Assembly: GCA_000750105.3 (NCBI GenBank)
Contig: JPHH03000087.1
Span: 30,982 to 94,981, forward strand
Source: Tolypocladium sp. Sup5 PDA-1
Lineage: Eukaryota; Ascomycota; Sordariomycetes; Hypocreales; Ophiocordycipitaceae
DNA length: 64,000 nt
Direction: 5' to 3'
Shown: positions 33,574 to 43,383 of the stretch, one piece after another
Layout: each line of letters opens with the position of its first letter
Position numbering within the stretch: the stretch's first letter is position 1
Program-made: the position numbers and the translations under genes
Notes under the pieces: generated by a model
Databases searched by the model: none
The model's input: only the letters and a program-made list of their open reading frames with translations
What the model was told of the DNA's origin: nothing

Positions 33574-33831
33574 TCACGACTCAACCTTTCCTGTACAACC
33601 CATACGACCCGGATCCGCGCTCTGGTGGTGGGTATGCGCCATAGTCTCCGTAGCTCCGTTTGCTGGCGGCTTCGTGCCATCATAAGAGCCATAGTCTCCG
33701 TATCCGCCCGCCGGTGGCGGATAGTCGCCGTAATCCCCATATCCGCCCTGAGCTTCGGAAGCTGCCACTGCGACTGGAGCTGCAAAGGCAGCGGGGATGG
33801 CTACAAGGGGACTGACCCAGAGGAACTTCAT
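33574..33831 (-). CDS. Small secreted Gly/Tyr/Asp repeat protein with a frameshift
   Basis: ATG at 33831 starts MKFLWVSPLVAIPAAFAAPV, a signal peptide, followed by YGDYGDYPPPAGGYGDYGSY repeats. After about residue 55 the frame changes to a non-repetitive tail ending at 33574. In the neighbouring frame the repeat pattern goes on (SYGDYGAYPPPERGSGSYG, then a stop at 33581-33583), so one base was probably lost near 33655-33665. The original protein would be a Gly/Tyr-rich secreted or wall-associated peptide of about 80 residues. No catalytic domain; function unknown. Confidence 0.55.
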   Translation of the reverse strand: MKFLWVSPLVAIPAAFAAPVAVAASEAQGGYGDYGDYPPPAGGYGDYGSYDGTKPPANGATETMAHTHHQSADPGRMGCTGKVES

Positions 33832-34354
33832 TTTGTGATCTTTGATGAATTTCTTTTATGTTGAAGGGCCCGCGAGGGTGATTATTCAACAAGTTATGCC
33901 TCATGAGGGGTGCAGATGATATCATGAGGTCAACTCTTCAGGGTTTGAGGTCTTGAAATGAGGGAGACCCGACATACAATCTTGAAGGTTGATGTTTCCT
34001 ACAGAGAACCAAATTTGCGAGTTAAGTCCCAATTTCCTCACCACAGAACGTCGATACGAGTCTTTCAGCTCCAACGCGCCCATTAACATCTCAACTACGC
34101 AAATGTTGCTATGCTTAGTGCCACATCGGCCCACTCATCTGGTTGGAACCTTCGGTACTATCGTATAGCTTTGCACGGACAATCCTGTCCTTTTTCACAG
34201 GATACCGTTAGCTGGTTGGGATACTGACGTCACGATCACGGGGCGGTTTTCGCAATTCTGCGCTTTACCTTGGATTATGGCAGCGGCGTGTCTGAGAGTT
34301 GCGATTGATCTGAAAAGTCACCTCACGATACGATACGTATCGGTGCTCGAGGAT
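33832..34354. other. Intergenic stretch without a supported gene
   Basis: Only short minus-strand frames. The last bases before the repeat (34326-34354, +) stay in frame with the duplicated VNRQDAVRIIE tail. Confidence 0.4.
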
Positions 34355-34540
34355 GTCAACCGTCAGGATGCAGTCAGAATCATAGAATGAAGAGAGCTTG
34401 ATTTCTATCTAATTGAACTGGAAATAACAGTCATTATATACTAAGAAAAGGGAGGCCTCCGAGAGTGAGGCTCTTGGCGATGTCGTAAGCTATGAGGCTG
34501 TGCGAGTCCGTTGAGCATTTCCTCCTTCTTGGCGTTAACA
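34355..34540 (+). repeat. Duplicated segment, copy B (inverted partner of 22536-22724)
   Basis: About 186 bases, near-identical to the minus strand of 22536-22724, including TCTATCTAATTGAACTGGAA and GTCGTAAGCTATGAGGCTGT. It carries the same coding end followed by a stop. After GGCGTTAACA the two copies diverge abruptly. Confidence 0.85.
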
Positions 34541-35201
34541 ATATCAATGATACAGTAACTCGTGATAGCATTGATATCCTATCTTGGCATTGACAGAGGA
34601 AGGCCGGCCCACTTGGAACGGCTATGACTAGTGCCATCTGGCGACTCCGCATTCGACCTTTGCGTTTCTCACATCTTGACACTGAACGATTAGTGTCAAT
34701 GTAGTTTATATCCTCGATAGGAAGCTCTGGCTCTCACTTCATCTTTCGTCCGTTTTCCTCCCTCGTCCCTGCCCTCAACTTTGGCCATGAGCTTAACCAA
34801 AGCAATAGCAAAAGTATCACACTTCCATAGCCTGCTTGAGGGATCCTGACGATTGTGGGGATGACTCAGGGTACACTCAAAACGCAAGACATGGAGTAGG
34901 ACAAAAGAAGTACGGAGCAGCTAGATCGCCTGCCAAGTCATTTTATTCTTCTTTTCATTCTTAGCAGCGGTACAGGCTACACAAAACAAAGGCGAGTTAA
35001 GATTGAGGTTCACCTTTAAAGCCTGTCTTTTGCATTAATAGCTCGCATGATGCATGATGAGGAATGAAGTAGTAATAGCTCCATCTGTTTTTGGTCTGTA
35101 TAGCTACGGCCGATAGATCCCAGCGCATGAAAACTCTTAGCACCACGACACGTCTTGGCCGTTGTCATATGCAGACTTGAAGACTTGTCTCGCCATTGTC
35201 C
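34541..35201. other. Intergenic stretch without a supported gene
   Basis: No coding region is supported; short frames only. Confidence 0.4.
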
Positions 35202-35931
35202 CTACAACCTATCCAGGGCGGCAACGGCTATGGCAAGGCCGCCGACAGCGGCAATGGGGCCGTTCAAGTGGGCGGCCGCGCCGGTCATGGTGGCCGCCGG
35301 GGGTGACGACGAGGTCGGGGGTTGGGTCTGAGTTCCAGACGTAGACGCGGCCGATGTCGGGCTCTCGGTCTTGGAACCAGCGGTCGAACTGGCGCTGCTG
35401 CTGCTATTGGGAGCAGGGCCGTTAAAGCCGCCAAAGGGGGCCTTAGGGCTGACGCTGCTATCGGTCTTTTCGGCGGCGGCTTTGAAGGCGTCGAGGGTGT
35501 CGGTACCTTGGTTGATGACGCCCACCATACCGCCTTGGCAGTGGCCGTCGACCACGCAGTAGAAGAAGATGGGGTCTGTGTTGTTGATCACGATGGAGAA
35601 GATGTCCTATAGTTGCCCCGCGGTCAGAATCTCAGCTAAAGGTCGTGAGAGATACTAGGGAAAGTGGGGAGACTGGTAGACTCGCGTTATTGTTCAAGAT
35701 GCCCGAGAAGAAGCCACCGCTGGAGGCCGGGTTGCACGGCTTGCTAAAGTCGGCGGCGACGACGCTGTGCTGGGCGTAGAAGTGAAACTCGACGCTCTCG
35801 CCGGCAGCGGCCTTGCTGTTGTTGGGGGAGTAGGTGAGGCCGTCCTCGCCGACGTCGATGCTGATGGCCTTGGCTGCGGAGGTGGAGGCGATAACGGCCA
35901 GGGCCGCAACCTTGACGTTCCTGAAGTACAT
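35202..35931 (-). CDS. GPI-anchored cupredoxin-like (extracellular serine-rich) protein
   Basis: Complement of 35674..35931 and 35202..35606; the 67-bp intron is phase 0 (SLP|DIFSIV); 220 residues. Signal peptide MYFRNVKVAALAVIASTSAA. The cupredoxin domain shows TYSPNNSKAAAGESVEFHFY, AQHSVVAADFSKPC and NNTDPIFFYCVVDGHCQGGM, where His, Cys and Met are candidate blue-copper ligands. A Ser/Thr-rich stalk follows (NSSSSASSTAGSKTESPTS), then a hydrophobic C terminus (GPIAAVGGLAIAVAALDRL), as in GPI-anchored fungal surface proteins. Family members are wall or membrane surface proteins of unclear function. The coding DNA is GC-rich compared with its flanks. Confidence 0.85.
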
Positions 35932-36599
35932 CGTGGGTATTGTGACGGCACTGGTGAGGGTATGCGCGATAGACAACCCTACTATCTAGAGTTCGCTGGA
36001 AGATGTAGTCGTAAGCCAACAAGATCAGCAAGCACAAGCACGGCTGCATTTCCGGTGCTATTTATATGAATGCATGATTCCACGCCCTCCGCCGTTCCGG
36101 CTGCATCGCAAAAAGCGCGACTCGTCGCAAGCCGCAGCGGCTCAGCCCATCTCGATTGGTTTGAGGGCACCTATCAAGTGTAGGTGCTTCCGTGACGTTG
36201 TGATGACCTCAAGCCTCGAAGCATCCCAGGTGGCGTTCTCTCGAGCTGAGTTCGGAGCTGAATTCGCCGTGCAAGAATTGGGGAGTCGAGGCCCGCACTG
36301 TATCGTCAGCGCGGGAAGGGCAACCAGTGACCCAGTTGGCATATTGACCTTGGACAATTGCCTGTAGGGGAGCCATAAACGGGGGGAAATCGCGAATTCC
36401 CCCGCAACCTGCGCTGCATCGACGCGTGCGAATCGCCCTAGGAAGTCGGGTACGATGGCACCGTGCGGCCGACATCCATAATCGGGCCTTGATCAGCCAA
36501 TTGTGACGGCGCGTATCAGTGTTGCTTGCGCCTTTGACCCGCTGTCAGAAAGAGCCAGACTGACGAGACAGGAGCCGAATCTGGGGCGTCGACCTTGTG
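35932..36599. other. Intergenic stretch without a supported gene
   Basis: Open frames exist on both strands (up to 97 codons) but none has a domain or a splice partner. Confidence 0.4.
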
Positions 36600-38346
36600 T
36601 TAGCAGGACGTCGCGGTGCCGTGGCACTCGGTCGGAGGTATGAGTTGTACCGCCTGGCACATGGTTCCAGCCTCTTGTGGGGAGCTCAAGGAGCCAATCG
36701 ATGGAGAGGCTAAGTTACCTGCCGCAAGATTGGAGTAATCGAGAATGTCATTGATGACGTGCAACAGGACGCGACCCGACTCCTGAATTATGTTGGCCGT
36801 CTCGAACTGTTCCTCAGTCAGGCCACTGTCCTGGAAGAGAGCGCAGGCAGAGAGCATGCTGTGCATCGGGTGTAAATCTCGTGGCTGATGCAGGCTAGAA
36901 AGTCATTCTTGAACTTGGTGCTCTCGTCGTAGGCTGCAATGGGTCGCAGTTCGGCCTTTCTTCGCTCGGTCAGGTCGCGGGTGATCTTGCTGAAGCCGAC
37001 ATAGATAGCGTTCTTCTTGTACACCGGGCGATGACGACGTTGGACCAGAATCGAGAGCCATCGGTTCGGTACCTCCAGCCCTCATCCTCCGCTCTGCCCC
37101 CCCACAAGCAAATCTCGAGCGCTCTCTCCGGCTTTGGGGACTGAATGTATTCTGCGCCGTAGAGGATCGAAAAGTTCTTGCCGACGATGTTTTCCTTTTG
37201 TAGCCCTTGTTCAGCTCCGCTCCAGTATTCCATCTCACTACGTTTCCACGAGTGTCGAGATGGAAGATGGCATAATTCTTGACCGCTTGAACGAGGATGG
37301 CAAAGAGTGCTGCTGAGGATGGGCACTGGCACCGAGCAGGCCGCCTCCGCGGATGCTCCATGGTACGCCGGCGCAAAGTCCTGGACCACCCCCAAGGGGT
37401 TCTCGGGGGCGTGATGCAGCCTCCTCCCGTTCGAAAGAAGGCCCGGCCGTGTCGTCGGCTCGGCACAGGAGCCTACGAACATCTGCTTCTGTGGACGGTC
37501 AGTCTACCGGACAGTACAGGCGAGGGCGTTTGTAAGTTGAAACGTGACGGGCAAGATGCCTCGTACCGGAAGGAGCTGCAACCTAGCATCGTGCCAGAAA
37601 TCTTGGGGGCTTGAGCTCCCGTCGGGATCCAGTTCGCTTTAGCGTGCCTGTTGTCAAATGTAGATGGAAAGATGCCATGCATGTGACGGTTATAGAGAGT
37701 CAATTGGCCTTGACCACTGCCCAAGTCAAGAGGACGAAGGTCCCAGTTATATACACAACAGCGGTGCCCAAGTGGGTCGGGACGCCTCCTCGGCTGGGGC
37801 GGAATATCGTTTGACAAAGATGAGTCTCACATTTTTCTCGACGGGCCGGCTTCCGACTGCGATGGCTGGATCCAAAAGCTTCGACAACCCGACCAGTACG
37901 CCGTCCCAATCTTCCAAGGATACATCAGCGACGACCATGACTCCATGAGGACGATCACCCAGTGTATGTATATTAAGCGGTACGCTCTTAACTTCCATCA
38001 CCCCATCGTGACCCTCTGACATTTCGTCCAGCAATTCTGTCCTACATCTGGCCTTTTTCGTCCCTTGGGAAAACTTCATTTCTGAGAGACAAGGCGATAT
38101 CACCGACATATGGACGAGGCATCGACTGGAGCTTTGTCCCCGCCTTCGTTTCCGCGTCTCCAATATCTGTTTTTGAGAAAGTCTGCCGAGGATGCGTGTA
38201 AAGGCGCGAAGCTCTGGGCCAGTCGGTCGGAGGGGGACGACACAATTGACGTTGAGTACCCACGTGACGATGGCCAGGATCGAGAAGAGCCTCCAGCGAC
38301 CGCCGAACACCATCAAACCTATACAGCTCTGCTTCAGATTTTGCAA
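36600..38346 (-). pseudogene. Hybrid histidine kinase pseudogene (PAS and HisKA parts)
   Basis: Recognisable pieces lie in changing minus-strand frames. Around 37300-37180: SSAALFAILVQAVKNYAIFH, LDTRGNVVRWNTGAELNKG (PAS). Next frame: ENIVGKNFSILYGAEYIQSP, WRYRTDGSRFWSNVVIA (PAC). Next frame near 37020-36870: KKNAIYVGFSKITRDLTERR, FKNDFLACISHEI (start of the H box). Next frame 36866-36700: MHSMLSACALFQDSGLTEEQ, ESGRVLLHVINDILDYSNLA. At least three frame changes separate them, and the ATP-binding and receiver domains are absent. Upstream sequence to 38346 may be the GAF-like N-terminal part, but this is weak. Intact relatives are fungal hybrid sensor kinases; this copy cannot encode one. Confidence 0.75.
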
Positions 38347-38456
38347 AATGCCGTGCAGGATGCTGATGCTACGAAGGACTCTCCTGTTCTAGACGATCTA
38401 ATACGCGACCTGTGCGAGGAGAACCCGGCTGAAGAAGAACAACCTCTTGTCCAACG

Positions 38457-39233
38457 TCAGAAGGATTTGTACCGGAATGGTGACGCCTTGTGCCAATCCC
38501 CAGTATTATCTCGAGATGGTGTCCAAGCAGCAGCTAAGGCCCAAGGCCTATTGCATCGTCGAATGCTAGACGACATTGAGAGTGGTTCCCAGGGCACCGT
38601 ACTTGCTGCGGATGGCGCCGGACCGCTGCAGTCCAGCCCATATGTTAGCCAGTCGTGCTGAATCTCGGCCTGGCATTGCAGTGCTAAGAGCATCCTCAGA
38701 CTCAGGAATCCACCGATGCACTTTCCACAGGTACAGCCATGCTTCAGCTGCAATGTGTGGGGGATGGTGTTGGCTTCACGGATCCGGTTGGCCGCATCGT
38801 CTGTGGCGGACGAGATTGTCGAGATTTCTTGGTCCGAAAGCTTGGCAAGATCGAGGATTTCTGTGCAGGTCAGAGTGGCCAGGCACGCAACGTCGGACGG
38901 CTGAAAGCTTTCGAACTTGTCCGACCTCACAACTGTGTGCGTCCCATGGTCTCGCCTTGTCCTATATAGCCCCATGCTGCTCTGCAGTGCTTCGAGTGGC
39001 GTGTAGCCTCTCCTGTTGCGAATGCCGGCCAACTGAGGACACACAGACAGAATATGTGCTACTGCTTCTGCCTTTCCGCTCACGGCGGCAATGTGGAGGA
39101 TTGTGTTGCCGCCCTCGTCGGTAGATAGCCACGACGGTGCTTCCGCCTCGGTAGAGTATGTCTCTTGGATTTGTCGGACGCATCCGATCCCAGATTCTGC
39201 AGGATCAGATAGTATGCCAATGATGGCATGCAC
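38457..39233 (-). pseudogene. Ankyrin-repeat protein fragment
   Basis: One frame of about 259 codons without an ATG at its 5' end; it stays open upstream to a TAG near 39310. It contains ankyrin-like repeats (GGNTILHIAAVSGKAEAVAH, NRRGYTPLEALQSSMG) and a segment seen in a fungal ankyrin family (QLKHGCTCGKCIGGFLSLRM, LALQCQAEIQHDWLTYGLD). After YGLDCSGP the sequence no longer resembles the family and stops at 38457. Both ends are therefore missing or shifted. Next to the histidine-kinase pseudogene this looks like another remnant, though an unrecognised intron at either end is possible. Confidence 0.55.
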
Positions 39234-39411
39234 TGCATCGGGACGGCGTCTAGGACATATAGTACCGCAAGGGACGGGAGCACTATGGCTGCCCTTTCGG
39301 AGAGCCTAGTAGGCTGACGTGGTCAAAAGCTATTCTAATGGAGCGGGGGGAAGAGGGATGGGCAATGTACGGGTATAGGAAAGAATGAAGTGTTTGAACT
39401 ATATAGCGTCT

Positions 39412-40554
39412 TCATGTTCTACATAAACTATACCCCGAATGGCAATCTCGCACCATTCCTTGCGCGACCTTTGTGTCAATAGCCACCCGCAAGAATTCAT
39501 TCGTTCCTTGCCAGAGTCCATACAAACTATCAAACTCTAGCTGAACCGGGTGACCACAATAATCAGGGCGCACCTCTATGAAGTAGCCCGGGTAGTTAGT
39601 GTCTTGTGAGAAAACCTTGGGGTGAGCGCCCCCATTCCTTTCAATCCACTGCTTCAGGCGATTATTCCACGCGTACACCACGCCGTCGGCAATCAGCGCA
39701 GTGGGGCTTAGGGTGACATGTTTGGCCTGCTTCCTTGATGGTCTGACTCCCTTTGGGCGGTTGCGTCTCGTTTTGCGACCAGGCCTGGGCTCAGTACAAC
39801 CGGAAACATCTTCATACGTTGAGAATCCGGTGAGGTCAACGGCAACAGGCTTGGAGTTGACGGTAAATAGCTGCTGAGGGCATGAGCCTTTCGTGGAAGA
39901 AACCTTTGGTGTGAATAATGGCGGTGAGAGTGATGCATTCCGGAAGAACTCGTCACATAGCGCCGAGAAGCTGGCCGGCGTCAAGTCTGGTTCTAGAGCG
40001 GGCAAAAATTCTTGTAGCTCAGGAAAGTCGACCTGTGTAGGCAACGCACCGCCACTTGGAGAGCCGTCATGGCAGAGCATGGACTCGTACATCGTACTCA
40101 TTTCGTCGTCGAGGGTCGTTGGGCTCACATAGTCGTGGGAAACGCCCTCAAGGCTAGAAACGCCGTCGGGCCAATGAAGCTCGCCGCCATCTGACAAGGT
40201 TGGAAGGGGGCTGGCGTTGAAGCGGTCCGGAATATCGGAGACACATTCATCATGCCCCCAAAACGCGTCGCTATAGGCTGGGCCAGTGCACTCGCGAGAC
40301 TCTTTCCAGGTAGTGTCACTGTAGACATCAAACAACCATTCGTCTGTATAGCAGACAACTGGGTTTTCTGGTGTGTGAGCAGCCTCAGTGATCGTCTTGA
40401 GGGGATTGATGTATCTGAAAAGATGAGGCCCTTTGTAAGGGCACGAAAAGCCTTTTGGCTGGCAGCCTCTTCCGATGTCGTTTGGGTAAGAGGAAATACC
40501 CGCATCCGCCAGAAGGGCATCTCCTGCACAGTACGCTGATTCGGTGTCGATCAT
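39412..40554 (-). CDS. Hypothetical protein, regulator-like composition
   Basis: Single-exon ATG frame, 380 residues. The first 240 residues are acidic, with Ser/Pro and aromatic residues (FPELQEFLPALEPDLTPASF). A strongly basic stretch follows at about 265-290 (PGRKTRRNRPKGVRPSRKQ), a plausible nuclear signal or DNA-binding arm. The C terminus is compact (ADGVVYAWNNRLKQWIERN, YPGYFIEVRPDYCGHPVQLE). I recognise no named domain. Acidic N terminus plus basic patch suggests a nuclear protein; this is inference. The hAT element begins 244 bases upstream of its start and may have displaced its promoter. Confidence 0.6.
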   Translation of the reverse strand: MIDTESAYCAGDALLADAGISSYPNDIGRGCQPKGFSCPYKGPHLFRYINPLKTITEAAHTPENPVVCYTDEWLFDVYSDTTWKESRECTGPAYSDAFWGHDECVSDIPDRFNASPLPTLSDGGELHWPDGVSSLEGVSHDYVSPTTLDDEMSTMYESMLCHDGSPSGGALPTQVDFPELQEFLPALEPDLTPASFSALCDEFFRNASLSPPLFTPKVSSTKGSCPQQLFTVNSKPVAVDLTGFSTYEDVSGCTEPRPGRKTRRNRPKGVRPSRKQAKHVTLSPTALIADGVVYAWNNRLKQWIERNGGAHPKVFSQDTNYPGYFIEVRPDYCGHPVQLEFDSLYGLWQGTNEFLRVAIDTKVAQGMVRDCHSGYSLCRT

Positions 40555-40797
40555 GGTGGTAGTATACTGTCGAGATTGAACTGAGGGAAGAAACTGGATT
40601 TGTTCACGAGGAGAATACTCAGGCTTTATACGTCCCCAGCACTGTGACTGCTACAGCATGATGGGTTCCCTGGGAGGATGAGCCAATCGCCGTCGCTGGG
40701 GCGTGCTCTCTGAATTGGCGACATCTCGTGACCATCACTATTTACCCGAGATGCCTTTCACGTACTGGGCTTCACTATCTGCGGAGTCAGTCAAGGG

Positions 40798-40816
40798 AGC
40801 AGGCTTTCTATCCATA
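40798..40816 (+). repeat. hAT terminal inverted repeat, left
   Basis: AGCAGGCTTTCTATCCATA; complementary to 43365-43383 without mismatch. Confidence 0.85.
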
Positions 40817-40940
40817 TTCCATATTCCATATGGAACATTTCTCGTATGGATTACGAATTTCCCTTCGTATGGAAGCTTATTCCATGCGTATGGAATACAG
40901 AAAATGACGCCAATTTTTTCCCCGTACACCACAGCCCTTC

Positions 40941-43160
40941 TTAGGCAGCAGGCGTGGTTTCCCGCCATCTGGCCATACCATCGTCGTTTTCTTCGCTCTC
41001 TGCTTCGATCAGTTCAACAGGGATCCCCTGTGTGATGCCGCTTTTGATCCAGCTCTTCATGCACTCCCCCTTCTCGATTGTGCGACTTCCTAGCTGACAT
41101 CTATCCCAGGATATCGTACGCCGTGCACCAGAAAAGACACGCTCTGGCTCGGCGGACATAGCAGGCGCTGAAAGGATATCGACGGCCATTTTGGAGAGAC
41201 GGGGGTACCGCTGTTGCTGTTCTTCTCGGAGCCACCAACTAAGCGGGGAGCAGTCGATAGCGACTGGCGTTTGTGTGATGAAGGATTTGTACTCATCGAG
41301 CTCGTTCATTGCCGGGCGAACGACATCGAGCTCTCGAGCGAGCAATTCATACTCATCGGGTGGCTGCAGTTTGTCTCGTAGTTCGGGCGTTGTGGTGGTA
41401 ATCGGCAGCGTCTGGTAGTAGTCCTCCCAGTACTTCGTCACGCTATCAAGTACTGGTTTGTGCCACGACTTGGGCCAGTTCTTTTTGACGTGGGCCATAC
41501 GGCGTGACGGATGAAGCATCATTGCCGCGCCATAGGCAGGGCTCTCATCCGTAAGCTGGTAATACTTGTCAAATACAGCCCAAGAGGCAGCGATGCAGCT
41601 ACGGAGTGCATGGTTGTCCTGGTGCTTTTGGAAAGCCTGTGTGTAATGCCTATGAAGGATGTCCATAGTGAAGAGCGTGCGGTCGAGGGTGGCATAGCGA
41701 CCCTCTGTAAGCTGAGTGATCTTCCAGAATGGTTGAAGGAAAGTGCGCGTTTCCCTTAGGATACTCCACTCGTTAGGGGCGAGATAGTCGTCCCGTAGGT
41801 TCTCATAATATCTTCTCTGGTACCACTCCACATGCTCCTGGAGATTGAGGGCAACGTCCAGCAGTAGAAACCATGAGTTCCAGCGCGTATCGTTGTCCAG
41901 CCCTAGCGACCGGCCAGCGCGCTTCTTGAAGAGATTCCACCGGTATTCGTTCTCGCGCATGTGGACCGAGATGTTGTGGATTTTTCCAAGAGGCCCTAGT
42001 CGACGCCACCCTAGCGCTCTTTGCGCCTTGACTCGCTGTGCAAAGTCGGCACCAAACGCAATTTCGTCGTCGCCCTCCATCTGCTCTAGAGCGGCTCGTG
42101 CAGCTTCTTTGGAGTCCATGAAAAGGAAGGCCTGAACAGCGAGGTTAATGACATGACCATGGCATCGAATCCTCTGCTTCCTTGGCTCCCAATTGATGCC
42201 CCTCGCTTGTAGATGCTCGCCAAGCAAACGGCAGAGCTTGTCGTTAGAGCCGTGGTTGTCGCCGGTGTAGAAGCCGATCTTGTTCCAAATGTTGTAGTCT
42301 TCGAGAACGTGCCGCAGAAGCTTCCATTGCTCAGCTCCGCCATGGCTACCAGGCCCATCGAGGCCTGGCAGCTCGGACAAGGCCAACAAGGCCTGTAATG
42401 TCTCTTTGGACTCTGGATCAACAAATTTAACACAAGTACCAAGGAAGGCTTTGTGATTCGGAGCTGTCCAGACGTCGGCAGACAAATGGAGCTTTGATGG
42501 CGAGGACTGTAGCCTTCTCCGCAGGATATCCTTGTGCACACAATAGGAATTGGAGACAAGCTTTTGGATGGAACCGTGGGAGAGGCTAATGATGCCTTCC
42601 GCGGTGTAGTTGATAGCGCCGATAAGCGCGTGCAGCTCTGGCCAAGAACTGCAATTGTAGGAGAGGTTGCGGACGGTGACGAGCTGGACCAGAGCCTCGA
42701 GTGCGGCCTTCCGATTGACTGCAGCTCTGAGAGTGTCTTCCTGCATCATCAACTGCTTTGCAGCACTTACCTCTCCGGCTTTTGCGAAAGCATCCTGAAT
42801 AAGGCTGTCGCGCTGCTTCTTGACAGGGTGGTCGTGGGCGTCCAACTCAATCCCGTGGACTTTGAACAAGTGATGGCGGAAGGTAGTTGAGACAGTCGTC
42901 GAATAGGTCGGATCTATACAGTGTATGCAGTAGTAGATCTTCTCATTTTTGCGAGGGCAACGGGCTGGCTCTGAGTTTTGAGGTTCGCGTGCATGGGCCC
43001 AAGTGTTTGCGGTTGTCTTGCGTTTTCGCGTCGTCCGACCGTTGGAGCTTGACGCATTTTGCGGAGCAGAGCTCGCAGATGACGGCAGCTCAGAGGCTGA
43101 CGAAACAGACGCTACAGAGAGCGCGCGGTCGCTGGAGGCAATCGAAGCGAGGGAGGACAT
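40941..43160 (-). CDS. hAT transposase
   Basis: 739 residues, ATG at 43160, uninterrupted. A Ser-rich N terminus is followed by a BED-like zinc finger at about 65-105 (CPRKNEKIYYCIHC, TFRHHLFKVHG). The RNase H-like core includes LHLSADVWTAPNHKAFLG (first Asp), GFYTGDNHGSNDKLCRLLG (second Asp region), RCHGHVINLAVQAFLF and DNDTRWNSWF. The C-terminal hAT dimerisation segment is present (MAVDILSAPAMSAEPERVFS, ARRTISWDRC). All expected blocks are present in one frame, so the protein may be active for cut-and-paste transposition. Stop at 40941, 125 bases from the left inverted repeat. Confidence 0.93.
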   Translation of the reverse strand: MSSLASIASSDRALSVASVSSASELPSSASSAPQNASSSNGRTTRKRKTTANTWAHAREPQNSEPARCPRKNEKIYYCIHCIDPTYSTTVSTTFRHHLFKVHGIELDAHDHPVKKQRDSLIQDAFAKAGEVSAAKQLMMQEDTLRAAVNRKAALEALVQLVTVRNLSYNCSSWPELHALIGAINYTAEGIISLSHGSIQKLVSNSYCVHKDILRRRLQSSPSKLHLSADVWTAPNHKAFLGTCVKFVDPESKETLQALLALSELPGLDGPGSHGGAEQWKLLRHVLEDYNIWNKIGFYTGDNHGSNDKLCRLLGEHLQARGINWEPRKQRIRCHGHVINLAVQAFLFMDSKEAARAALEQMEGDDEIAFGADFAQRVKAQRALGWRRLGPLGKIHNISVHMRENEYRWNLFKKRAGRSLGLDNDTRWNSWFLLLDVALNLQEHVEWYQRRYYENLRDDYLAPNEWSILRETRTFLQPFWKITQLTEGRYATLDRTLFTMDILHRHYTQAFQKHQDNHALRSCIAASWAVFDKYYQLTDESPAYGAAMMLHPSRRMAHVKKNWPKSWHKPVLDSVTKYWEDYYQTLPITTTTPELRDKLQPPDEYELLARELDVVRPAMNELDEYKSFITQTPVAIDCSPLSWWLREEQQQRYPRLSKMAVDILSAPAMSAEPERVFSGARRTISWDRCQLGSRTIEKGECMKSWIKSGITQGIPVELIEAESEENDDGMARWRETTPAA

Positions 43161-43260
43161 TTGCTGTATTGCTGGCCGAATTGAATGGAGACGCGATTCC
43201 TAACGGAAATCAAGGGGTACCGGACATCGCGCTGGATCCCCCAAGATACACAAGGATAAA

Positions 43261-43364
43261 CAATTTTCCGGTGTATTTCCATACGTATGGAATACAGTCA
43301 TCTCATATGGAATACGGTTAATCCATATGGAACGTTCCATATGGATTAACTTAATCCATACGCT
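43261..43364. repeat. Palindromic subterminal repeats of the hAT element
   Basis: Repeated near-palindromes: CCATACGTATGGAATAC, CATATGGAATACGG, TCCATATGGAACGTTCCATA, ending TCCATACGCTTATGG. Related copies sit at the other end (40811-40905: ATTCCATATGGAACA, CGTATGGAAGC, CCATGCGTATGGAATAC). They probably bind the transposase. Confidence 0.7.
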
Positions 43365-43383
43365 TATGGATAGAAAGCCTGCT
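43365..43383 (-). repeat. hAT terminal inverted repeat, right
   Basis: TATGGATAGAAAGCCTGCT, the exact complement of the left end. Confidence 0.85.

Larger units (their letters stand above)
40798..43383 (-). mobile_element. hAT-family DNA transposon, apparently complete
   Basis: About 2.6 kb bounded by 19-base inverted ends AGCAGGCTTTCTATCCATA (40798-40816) and its complement (43365-43383). It contains one long intact transposase frame. Both subterminal zones hold repeated palindromic motifs of the type TCCATATGGAA and CCATACGTATGG, the kind of sites hAT transposases bind. Flanking 8-mers (GTCAAGGG left, GGGAGGGA right) do not match, so no target-site duplication is evident. Confidence 0.8.

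Noticed and set aside
38110..38661. 183-codon plus-strand frame as a gene
   Set aside because: It overlaps the ankyrin fragment and the probable N-terminal part of the kinase pseudogene on the other strand and has no domain.
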